From: Methylotenera sp.
GTDB taxonomy: Bacteria > Pseudomonadota > Gammaproteobacteria > Burkholderiales > Methylophilaceae
Assembly: GCA_030652995.1 (NCBI GenBank)
Contig: JAUSAG010000017.1
Span: 17,826-81,825 of the forward strand
Length of the DNA: 64,000 nucleotides
Reading direction: 5' to 3'
The translations under genes were made by a program, and so were the position numbers. The notes below the pieces were generated by a model. That model was not told the DNA's origin, did not search any database, and worked only from the letters and a program-made list of their open reading frames with translations. Shown here piece by piece: positions 11,275-17,999 of the stretch (the stretch's first letter is position 1; each line of letters begins with the position of its first letter).

Positions 11275-12723
11275 ATGGAAAATATACGTTACGACCTCAT
11301 TATGGCATTGCCTGAAATCGTTATTTTATCGATGGCGATGATCATTCTATTGGCAGATTTATTTTTAAAGCAAACTAGCCGTATTGCTATTTACGCCTTG
11401 GCGCAGCTTGCTTTACTGGTCGCTGCCTTTATAACTTTTAGCACACATACGCCAAGCATAGGTTATGGCTTTACTGGTGCCTTTGTTGATGACTCGCTGG
11501 CTGATGTGTTGAAACTTATGATTTACTTAGGCACATCGTTGATTTTTATTTATACGCGACAATATATCCAATTACGCAACATGTTCCGCGGTGAGTTTTA
11601 TGCGCTAGTGCTGTTTTCAGTAGTTGGTATGATGATCATGGTGTCTGGCCAAAGCATGCTAACGCTGTATATAGGCCTAGAGTTATTATCACTTAGTTTG
11701 TATGCGTTGGTAGCGCTTGACCGTGACAATGCCCGAGCCACCGAAGCCGCAATGAAGTACTTTGTATTAGGTGCATTGGCCTCTGGTATGTTGCTGTACG
11801 GCATGAGTATGATTTATGGCATGACTGGTAGCTTGAATATCTCTGATATTAACAATGCATTGATGGGTGGCCAGAACATACATTCTGTATTGATCTTAGG
11901 TTTGGTATTTGTTGTGGCAGGTTTGGCATTCAAGCTTGGTGCGGTACCGTTCCAAATGTGGGTGCCTGATGTTTACGAAGGCTCGCCAACGGCCATGACG
12001 ATGTTAATCAGCTCAGTGCCAAAGCTAGCAGCATTTGCATTTATCATACGCCTACTTGTGCAAGGATTGCCAACACTTGCGGTTGATTGGCAGCAAATGT
12101 TGATGATTATGGCGGTGCTGTCAATTATCATCGGCAATGTTACGGCTATTGCACAAACCAATTTAAAACGCATGCTGGCGTACTCCACTATTTCACACGT
12201 AGGTTTTGTGTTGTTTGGTTTAATGAGTGCAAGTATCAATGGTTATGCCTCCGCACTGTTTTATATAGCGAGCTACGTATTGATGACGCTTGCCGGCTTT
12301 GGCATTATTCTACTGTTGTCACGTAAAGGCTTTGAGGCTGAGCAGCTCGATGATCTAAAAGGCTTGAATCAACGTAGCCCGTGGGTGGCATTCTTAATGC
12401 TGATTGTAATGTTTAGCATGGCTGGCGTGCCGCCAACCTTAGGTTTTTACGCTAAATTTACTGTGTTGCAAGCGGCATTGCAAGCCGGTTATTTATGGTT
12501 GGTTGTATTCGCTGTGCTGATGGCAGTTATCGGCGCGTTTTACTATTTACGCGTCATTAAGCTCATGTATTTTGATGAGCCAATTGACAAGCATCCGATT
12601 CAAGCGCCGTTTGATATGCGCGTTACGTTAAGTGTGAATGCATGTGCGCTGCTGGTGTTAGGGTTAATGCCGCAAGGCTTGATGAGCTTGTGTGGTTATG
12701 CAATTTTTAAAAGCTTAAGCTAG
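11275..12723 (+). CDS. nuoN: NADH-quinone oxidoreductase subunit N (antiporter-like)
   Basis: Third antiporter-like subunit, 482 residues, with the conserved MWVPDVYEGSPT and KRMLAYSTISHVGF motifs. It closes the canonical nuo gene set. The next gene (DUF2818) starts 9 bp later in the same direction and is probably co-transcribed. Confidence 0.97.
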   Translation: MENIRYDLIMALPEIVILSMAMIILLADLFLKQTSRIAIYALAQLALLVAAFITFSTHTPSIGYGFTGAFVDDSLADVLKLMIYLGTSLIFIYTRQYIQLRNMFRGEFYALVLFSVVGMMIMVSGQSMLTLYIGLELLSLSLYALVALDRDNARATEAAMKYFVLGALASGMLLYGMSMIYGMTGSLNISDINNALMGGQNIHSVLILGLVFVVAGLAFKLGAVPFQMWVPDVYEGSPTAMTMLISSVPKLAAFAFIIRLLVQGLPTLAVDWQQMLMIMAVLSIIIGNVTAIAQTNLKRMLAYSTISHVGFVLFGLMSASINGYASALFYIASYVLMTLAGFGIILLLSRKGFEAEQLDDLKGLNQRSPWVAFLMLIVMFSMAGVPPTLGFYAKFTVLQAALQAGYLWLVVFAVLMAVIGAFYYLRVIKLMYFDEPIDKHPIQAPFDMRVTLSVNACALLVLGLMPQGLMSLCGYAIFKSLS

Positions 12724-12732
12724 GGCGCATTA

Positions 12733-13044
12733 ATGACAAACTGGGCGTTACTAGGACTGATATTTTTTGCGGCAAATTTACCTTGGTTTTCAAATAAACT
12801 GTTTTATCTTATTCCGTTAAACAGTAGTCATCAGCTTGCCAAAAGCAAACACCTTGGCTGGTGTTTGCTTGAGTTGTTAGCTCTTTACTTTGCTGCCGGC
12901 GCTGTGGCATGGTATGCAGAACGTGCAACTTTTGGGCAGGTTTCACCTCAAGGCTGGGAGTTCTATGCCGTCACCGGATGCCTGTTCCTAGTGTTTGCTT
13001 TTCCGGGGTTTGTATATAAAGTATTGTGGAAAAGAGCTTTTTAA
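12733..13044 (+). CDS. DUF2818 family membrane protein
   Basis: A 103-residue protein with about three hydrophobic segments (residues 3-15, 42-60 and 77-97). Genes of this family are found right after nuoN in many Betaproteobacteria, which suggests an accessory link to complex I, but no function is established to my knowledge. A perfect 11-bp inverted repeat (12843-12870) lies inside the coding sequence. The family call comes from position, size and sequence style. Confidence 0.85.
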   Translation: MTNWALLGLIFFAANLPWFSNKLFYLIPLNSSHQLAKSKHLGWCLLELLALYFAAGAVAWYAERATFGQVSPQGWEFYAVTGCLFLVFAFPGFVYKVLWKRAF

Positions 13045-13216
13045 TTCACAGTTACCTTAATTCACAGTCACCCTGAAACCTGTTTTTTCCAAAATAGCAT
13101 AATACTTACTTTTCGCTGAATGCCATTCAATATTAAGCTTAACCAAGCTAGAGTACAATTTCAGACTAGTTTCTCATGGAAGTCCACTATAGATTTAGTC
13201 GAATGGATTTAATCAA

Positions 13217-13759
13217 ATGGATTTAACCGAACACTGTATCAGCTCAAACACGATTACCGCCGATGGCGTATTCAGTGTTAAGCGTGACTTAGTACGTCTG
13301 CCAAACGGTAACACCAGCCATCGTGACTATGTAACGCATCCTGGTGCAGTGCTAATTGTGCCGATACTTTCTAATGGAAACGTAGTATTGGAGCGGCAAT
13401 TCAGGTATCCGCTACACCAGGTATTTATTGAGCTACCAGCAGGTAAAATTGACGCCAATGAAGAGGTATTAACCACTGGTCAGCGTGAGCTACTAGAAGA
13501 AACTGGCTATACAGCAAAGGACTGGGTGAAGTTAGGTATTCAGCACCCATGTATTGGTTATTCTAACGAGGTAATTCATACATATTTAGCAACAGGGTTA
13601 ATTGCTGGCGCGCATCAACGTGATGAAGATGAAATTTTAGAAACCTTTGAAGTTAGCCTGACCGATTGTTTAACCATGATTCAAAGTGGTGAAATTACCG
13701 ATAGCAAAACCATTGTTGCGTTGTTTTTAGCTGAAAAGTATTTGCAATCGCATGGCTAG
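13217..13759 (+). CDS. Nudix hydrolase, ADP-ribose pyrophosphatase type
   Basis: Hydrolyses a nucleoside diphosphate linked to another moiety, most likely ADP-ribose to AMP and ribose 5-phosphate. A complete Nudix box (G-x5-E-x7-R-E-L-x-E-E-x-G-Y) spans about residues 76-98. Start: an earlier ATG at 13203 runs into a stop after seven codons, so 13217 is chosen. The 172-bp gap from DUF2818 contains a short direct repeat (TTCACAGTnACC, near 13045 and 13061). The next gene overlaps it by 8 bp. Confidence 0.9.
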   Translation: MDLTEHCISSNTITADGVFSVKRDLVRLPNGNTSHRDYVTHPGAVLIVPILSNGNVVLERQFRYPLHQVFIELPAGKIDANEEVLTTGQRELLEETGYTAKDWVKLGIQHPCIGYSNEVIHTYLATGLIAGAHQRDEDEILETFEVSLTDCLTMIQSGEITDSKTIVALFLAEKYLQSHG

Positions 13760-14618
13760 TAGCGTCGCCACTAAAATTTTAATCATAGGCTGTGGTGACC
13801 TAGGTACTGCTGTAGCGCAACAGCTGGTGCAATCAGGGGTTTATACTATTGGCGTTAGGCGTAGCGCCGTTGTCATTGATGGTGTTTTAATAATACAGGC
13901 CGATGTTACGCAACCTGACACTTTAGAATCGCTACGGGCTATTCAACCAGAAATAGTCGTTTACTGCGTTGCGGCCGAGGCGCAAATGGATGCTGCTTAC
14001 AAAGCCGCTTATGTAGATGGTTTACGTCATGTCTTAGCTACCCAAATTAGCAATCCAAACTTGAAGCATGTATTTTTTGTATCAAGCACCCGTGTTTACG
14101 GTCAAAACACAGATACTTTACTTGATGAGTCGATACTTGCTACACCTGCAGATTTTGGTGGAGAGCGTTTGCTTGAGGCAGAATCGCTGTTGCAATCACT
14201 AGCTTGTCCTGCAACCACACTAAGATTATCCGGAATTTATGGGCCTAGACGATTACGTATGATCAATTTAGCGCAGTCGCCTGAACGTTGGCCGCATCAG
14301 AATAGCTGGAGTAACCGCATTCATCGAGATGATGCGGCTGCGTTCATCGTATTTTTAATCCAGCAGGTTTTGGCTGGAATTACACCGCAAGCTTGCTACG
14401 TCGTGACTGACTCTCAGCCTGTCACGCAGTATGAAGTATTAAACTGGATTGCTGCTAAATTGGGTGTAGCACCACAAACAATACCTGCGGCTGCAGAGGG
14501 TAAGCGATTGAGTAATCAGGCAATGTTGGCGACTGGCTTTCAATTGCAATACCCAACCTACCAAGCAGGCTATCAGGCTTTGCTGTTAAATGAACTTACT
14601 GTAAATGCAATATCATGA
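13752..14618 (+). CDS. NAD(P)-dependent epimerase/dehydratase family protein (YeeZ-like)
   Basis: Extended short-chain dehydrogenase-type Rossmann protein, 288 residues. The dinucleotide-binding motif GCGDLGTAVA is at residues 13-22, and SSTRVYG marks the catalytic Ser/Tyr region, although the classical YxxxK is not intact. Substrate is unknown. It overlaps the Nudix gene at its start and the transglycosylase at its end (ATGA), so the three are probably one transcription unit. Confidence 0.8.
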   Translation: MASSVATKILIIGCGDLGTAVAQQLVQSGVYTIGVRRSAVVIDGVLIIQADVTQPDTLESLRAIQPEIVVYCVAAEAQMDAAYKAAYVDGLRHVLATQISNPNLKHVFFVSSTRVYGQNTDTLLDESILATPADFGGERLLEAESLLQSLACPATTLRLSGIYGPRRLRMINLAQSPERWPHQNSWSNRIHRDDAAAFIVFLIQQVLAGITPQACYVVTDSQPVTQYEVLNWIAAKLGVAPQTIPAAAEGKRLSNQAMLATGFQLQYPTYQAGYQALLLNELTVNAIS

Positions 14619-15847
14619 ACTATGTTTTTAGAATAACCACGGTAACGCTAGCGCTGATTTTTATGCAATTTTTTAACTTGGCGGTGGCACAAGAGGCTTT
14701 TCCTGCTTGGCTCGAAGGTTTAAAGCTGTCTGCAGACGCTGTCGGCATTTCTCAAAAAACAAGTACAGCTACCATCAATCATGTCAAATTACTGCCAGAT
14801 GTCATTGCGTTAGATCGTGCACAGCCAGAATTCATCAGCCCATTTCTAACCTATTACTATAAACGTGTTGATAAACAAAAAATTCAAAAAGGGCGCGAGT
14901 TGCTAGCAAAGCATGATGCATTGTTAACTCAGGTTGAAGCGCAGTATGGGGTTCCTAAAGCTATATTAGTGGCATTCTGGGGCATGGAAACACAATACGG
15001 CAGTTATCTGGGCAATGTTGATACATTATCTACGTTAGCAACATTGGCGTACGAAGGGCGTCGAGCTGAATTCTTCCGTAGCCAATTGCTTGATGCGATG
15101 CGCATGATTGATTTTGGGTATGCTAACGTGGATGAATTTAAAGGCTCCTGGGCTGGGGCTTTTGGCAATATGCAATTTATGCCAACGACGTTTATGTTAT
15201 ACGCAGTGGATGGTGACAATGATAACAATATTGACGTTTTAAACTCCCTGCCAGATGCGTTTGCGTCAGCGGCAAATTACTTATCACAAGTAGGCTGGCG
15301 TATGGGTGAGCCGACCATGATAGAAGTGAATTTGCCCGAAAATTTTCCATGGCAATATGCGCAATATACACTAAAGAAATCGACCGCAGAATGGGGGCGG
15401 TTAGGTGTGCGTGCAGTGCGGGAGGCGTCGGCTGTAGTTGGTATGCCGCTAGCTGAAGTGCTACCTAGCGTGAGCGGGCAAGCGTCTATTATTTTGCCCC
15501 AAGGCTGGTTAGGACCGGCTTTTATGGTGTTTGATAATTTTGATGTAATCATGGACTGGAATCGATCCGTCAATTACGCGCTATCTGTGGCGCAACTAGC
15601 TAAGCGGCTGAACCAAGAATCGCGCATTATAGGCGGGCGTCTTGCTGAGGTTAGCGCACTTAGTTTTGAGCAAATGTTTGAATTGCAGAACGCACTCAAT
15701 CTACGTGGATTTGATGCAGGTACACCCGATGGTTTTCCTGGATTAAAAACACAAGCGGCACTGCGTGCTTACCAATTTTCAATGCAGTTACCTGCTGATG
15801 GCTATGCGAGTCCAAGTGTTTATGACAGAGTAATGTCGCAACCATAG
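14615..15847 (+). CDS. mltB: Lytic murein transglycosylase, MltB family
   Basis: Cleaves the MurNAc-GlcNAc bond in peptidoglycan with formation of a 1,6-anhydro end. The first ~26 residues form a signal peptide (ending ...FNLAVAQ). The SLT_2 domain covers about residues 30-325 with the catalytic Glu in FWGMETQYG and the FGNMQFMPTT motif. The C-terminal ~60 residues form a PG_binding_1 repeat (LQNALNLRGFDAG...G onward). No lipobox cysteine is visible, so it is likely a soluble periplasmic member. Its ATG overlaps the stop of the preceding gene. Confidence 0.9.
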   Translation: MNYVFRITTVTLALIFMQFFNLAVAQEAFPAWLEGLKLSADAVGISQKTSTATINHVKLLPDVIALDRAQPEFISPFLTYYYKRVDKQKIQKGRELLAKHDALLTQVEAQYGVPKAILVAFWGMETQYGSYLGNVDTLSTLATLAYEGRRAEFFRSQLLDAMRMIDFGYANVDEFKGSWAGAFGNMQFMPTTFMLYAVDGDNDNNIDVLNSLPDAFASAANYLSQVGWRMGEPTMIEVNLPENFPWQYAQYTLKKSTAEWGRLGVRAVREASAVVGMPLAEVLPSVSGQASIILPQGWLGPAFMVFDNFDVIMDWNRSVNYALSVAQLAKRLNQESRIIGGRLAEVSALSFEQMFELQNALNLRGFDAGTPDGFPGLKTQAALRAYQFSMQLPADGYASPSVYDRVMSQP

Positions 15848-15879
15848 ACTGACAGATGTAGATTTTTAAGTGATTGCGT

Positions 15880-15908
15880 TTGCGCCCAATGCCACAATCA
15901 GCTAAAAT
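15880..15908 (+). promoter_or_regulatory. Probable sigma-70 promoter of tRNA-Val
   Basis: TTGCGC at 15880-15885 and TAAAAT at 15903-15908 are separated by 17 bp. The predicted start near 15915 leaves about 45 nt of 5' leader before the tRNA. Confidence 0.55.
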
Positions 15909-15960
15909 CGCGTTCTATTTGAAACTGACAGCTTAGTTTACAGTTTTCATTCATCAATAT

Positions 15961-16037
15961 AGGCGGTTAGCTCAGTTGGTTAGAGCGCTTGGTCGACATC
16001 CAAGAGGTCAGCAGTTCGAGTCTGCTACTGCCTACCA
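15961..16037 (+). tRNA. tRNA-Val (anticodon GAC)
   Basis: 77 nt with encoded CCA. The acceptor stem pairs AGGCGGT with ACTGCCT (one G-U). The anticodon stem CTTGG/CCAAG encloses loop TCGACAT, giving anticodon GAC. The T arm is AGCAG-TTCGAGT-CTGCT. A diverged copy of its 3' 45 nt lies at 17200-17244, so this gene has served as an integration site. Confidence 0.97.
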
Positions 16038-16047
16038 GATAAACAAA

Positions 16048-16080
16048 GGGTTAGATGCAGATTGCTTCTAGCCCTTTTTT
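16048..16080 (+). terminator. Intrinsic terminator after tRNA-Val
   Basis: GGGTTAGA (16048-16055) pairs with TCTAGCCC (16067-16074), followed by six T. Confidence 0.85.
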
Positions 16081-16373
16081 ACTGTCTAGGGACTTTTGGG
16101 GGACTTGTACCTTCCTTGCTTCCCTCGCAATCATCATCAAACTTCGATTCATGCGACTACTCTCATTAGAAATTTTATTGAGAGCGTCAGTATTTGTAAA
16201 TAAAGTTAAACCAACCATCAAGACCGTGGCTATCGAGCCACACACTCCTCACGAGACTTACGCGATGAGCCTTAGGGCGTTGTGGCGCTATGCACCGTCG
16301 CTTCGCGACCCAGTCTCCACGCGGAAGTCTCGCGAGACCAATTTTTCATCTAAACCTTAGTTAAGAATTATTG
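16081..16373. other. Gene-free stretch inside the tRNA-Val island
   Basis: No supported gene between the tRNA terminator and the higB promoter. A minus-strand frame at 16051-16245 could encode 64 residues ending ...VQVPQKSLDSKKGLEAICI. Its position (3' end facing the tRNA) is that of an integrase tail, but I see no catalytic residues. The part at 16240-16350 is GC-richer than its flanks and contains hairpins GTCGC-TTC-GCGAC (about 16297-16309) and the palindrome TCTCGCGAGA. Confidence 0.4.
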
Positions 16374-16404
16374 TTGACTTCTGTACGTTACTTGCGTATA
16401 TAAT
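16374..16404 (+). promoter_or_regulatory. higBA promoter with candidate operator
   Basis: TTGACT (16374-16379) is followed 17 bp later by TATATA (16397-16402), or 19 bp later by TATAAT (16399-16404). A dyad TACG-N7-CGTA (16384-16398) lies between the elements, a usual place for antitoxin autoregulation. The predicted transcription start falls at or within a few bases of the higB ATG (16410). Confidence 0.6.
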
Positions 16405-16409
16405 TACCC

Positions 16410-16754
16410 ATGAAAGCTTTGTTTATAGAGTTGCCCGCATTTGAACGGTATAGACAAGATTATCTTGACGATCAAAGTTTCCGTGATTTTCAGAATCTAT
16501 TAATGGAAAATCCAGAAGCTGGAGATGTTATTGAAGGCACTGGTGGACTGCGCAAAATTAGATTTGCAGATGCCAAACGCGGTAAAGGTAAACGTGGTGG
16601 GCTTCGAGTGATTTATTATTGGTGGTCTGCTGGGAAACAATTTTGGTTGTTCACCATCTATAACAAAGATGAAAAGGATGATTTAACACCTACCCAAAAA
16701 AAGATTTTGAAAGAGCTAATCAAACAGGAATTGGAAGTAAGGAGATTGACATGA
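16410..16754 (+). CDS. higB-2: Type II toxin, RelE/HigB family (HigB-2 like)
   Basis: Ribosome-dependent mRNA interferase of the RelE fold. The 114-residue sequence contains the HigB-2 signature GDVIEGTGGLRKIR, then KGKRGGLRVIYY and LFTIYNKDEKDDLT, closely resembling the Vibrio cholerae HigB-2 toxin as I recall it. The toxin precedes the antitoxin, the usual order for hig loci, and the two genes overlap by ATGA at 16751-16754. No Shine-Dalgarno is visible and the promoter lies directly upstream, so translation may be leaderless. It lies inside the tRNA-Val island. Confidence 0.93.
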   Translation: MKALFIELPAFERYRQDYLDDQSFRDFQNLLMENPEAGDVIEGTGGLRKIRFADAKRGKGKRGGLRVIYYWWSAGKQFWLFTIYNKDEKDDLTPTQKKILKELIKQELEVRRLT

Positions 16755-17062
16755 AACGTAATTTATTTGATGAGTTAAAAGAAGGCTTTACTGCACTTCA
16801 GGATTTACGTGATGAAAAAATCACGTTGCGCACTCACTCTGTTGAAAACAAGCCTGCACCTGCAATTGCGCCTGAAGAACTGTTTAGCTTGCGCGAGAGT
16901 TTGCATTTATCACGAGGAGTATTTGCAAGATACTTACGTACGAATGTACGGACATTAGAAAACTGGGAACAAGGTCGTGCAAAACCAAACGCACAGGCGG
17001 CGGTTCTAATTCGCATGGTTGCACGTTATCCAGACACTGTGGAACGACTCTCAGCTATTTAA
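16751..17062 (+). CDS. higA-2: Antitoxin HigA-2 like, XRE/HTH family
   Basis: Neutralises HigB and represses the operon. Residues 1-38 form the extended N-terminal toxin-binding part. The HTH domain covers about residues 39-95 (SLRESLHLSRGVFARYLRTN, then RTLENWEQGRAKPN). Length 103 and motif order match V. cholerae HigA-2. The start overlaps the toxin stop, which couples translation. A palindrome CGTAC-GAAT-GTACG (16937-16950) within the gene resembles the dyad halves near the promoter, but its role is unknown. Confidence 0.93.
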   Translation: MKRNLFDELKEGFTALQDLRDEKITLRTHSVENKPAPAIAPEELFSLRESLHLSRGVFARYLRTNVRTLENWEQGRAKPNAQAAVLIRMVARYPDTVERLSAI

Positions 17063-17199
17063 AAGAGACTGTCCTTCATTTTGATCTGACCAAAATCGTG
17101 GGGACTTACCCCATGTAAACAGTACAATACAGTGCATAAAGTGGGAAATGAGCGACTTTAATTATGTTAAAAATCAATAAGTTATATTTAATATCTTAA

Positions 17200-17244
17200 T
17201 CGACATCCAAGAGGTCACTAGTTCGAATCTGGTACTGCCTACCA
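17200..17244 (+). repeat. Half-tRNA-Val repeat (att scar)
   Basis: 45 bp matching the 3' part of the tRNA-Val at 15993-16037, from the anticodon loop to CCA, with 41 of 45 identical. The changes keep the T stem paired (ACTAG/CTGGT instead of AGCAG/CTGCT). The 5' half of the tRNA is absent. This is the expected product of integration of an element at the tRNA gene. Confidence 0.85.
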
Positions 17245-17250
17245 AATTTA

Positions 17251-17291
17251 TCAATAAAATCATATGGTTGAAAAATTATATGATTTATTGA
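17251..17291. other. AT-rich hairpin beside the half-tRNA
   Basis: A 15-bp left arm (17251-17265) and a 14-bp right arm (17278-17291) are complementary except for one bulged base. No T-run follows, so it is not a classical terminator. It lies directly after the tRNA fragment and may be part of the recombination site. Confidence 0.45.
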
Positions 17292-17319
17292 TTCCCCTCT
17301 TTGCGAAAATCTCGCTTTT

Positions 17320-17526
17320 TTACCTGTTTATTACGCTTAAAACTGTACAAGTGCTATGGCGATTTAAAGAACCGTTTGATAGAACTATTAGTCGTCCAAT
17401 ATCTGCTGCCGCATAATGCTCTGGCATCGATTGAGTGGCAGGTCTTCCCGTAAATCTAGAAATTTTACAGCCAATCAGACTGGAAATATTAGGTGTGCAG
17501 ATATGCATAGCAGCATCTACCGTCAC
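17320..17526 (-). pseudogene. Possible relic of a tyrosine recombinase C-terminus
   Basis: A minus-strand frame of 68 codons contains LIGCKISRFTGRPATQSM followed by PEHYAAADIGRLI. This resembles the C-terminal end of phage-type integrases, where LGH (here GC, the His lost) is followed about 20 residues later by the catalytic Tyr in a HY context. Upstream catalytic boxes are missing. The frame reads toward the tRNA fragment, the usual orientation of an island integrase. Family assignment is inference from pattern only. Confidence 0.4.
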
Positions 17527-17527
17527 A

Positions 17528-17628
17528 TTATTACTTAAATGTAATAAATTATTATAATTATATAAGGGTAATAATTAAAGATTATTACATAAGTATAATA
17601 TATTGCATTTATTATATTTATGTAATAA
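17528..17628. promoter_or_regulatory. Array of four palindromic operators, 27-bp period, upstream of hipBA
   Basis: The palindrome TTATTAC-N6-GTAATAA occurs at 17528-17547 (14/14), 17555-17574 (12/14), 17582-17601 (12/14) and 17609-17628 (13/14). The starts are exactly 27 bp apart. A TATAAT at 17594-17599 overlaps the third copy, so occupancy would block RNA polymerase. The array ends one base before the ATG at 17630. The likely ligand is the HipB product next door (inference). Confidence 0.8.
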
Positions 17629-17629
17629 C

Positions 17630-17995
17630 ATGGCCATTATGAAAATTAAAATCACATCAGGCATACAAATTAAGACGCACCTCAAATCTTTGCGCAATTC
17701 AAAAGGCTGGACGCAGCAGATGCTGGCTGACAAGATGGGTTTATCTCAATCAAGAATAGTGCAAATTGAGAGCAATCCTGAACTGGTGAGTATTGACCAA
17801 CTTATACATCTATTTAACATTTTGGGGGTATCCATGTCACTAGAAGTCCCAAGCACTGACAATTTAAGCCCACTTCAAACACTCCCACCTACTCCCAAAT
17901 CAAAAAAACTCAGAGGCCAAAAAGTAAACACTTCGATAAATGAATCAAAAGTAGCAGCAAGTTTATCCTCAAACAAGTCTAATGTGAAATGGTGA
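17630..17995 (+). CDS. hipB: HipB-like antitoxin, HTH XRE family
   Basis: DNA-binding antitoxin of the HipAB module. The HTH lies at about residues 15-65 (LRNSKGWTQQMLADKMGLSQSRIVQIE). A ~45-residue Ser/Lys-rich tail follows and ends in Trp at the C-terminus (...NVKW), as E. coli HipB also ends in Trp. Start: an earlier in-frame ATG at 17603 lies inside the operator array and upstream of the predicted transcript start, so 17630, or 17639 (MKIKITSG), is preferred. No Shine-Dalgarno is visible. hipA follows after 4 bp. Confidence 0.85.
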   Translation: MAIMKIKITSGIQIKTHLKSLRNSKGWTQQMLADKMGLSQSRIVQIESNPELVSIDQLIHLFNILGVSMSLEVPSTDNLSPLQTLPPTPKSKKLRGQKVNTSINESKVAASLSSNKSNVKW

Positions 17996-17999
17996 CGTT

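Noticed and set aside
17603..17629. hipB start at 17603
   Set aside because: It overlaps the fourth operator and lies before the predicted transcription start.
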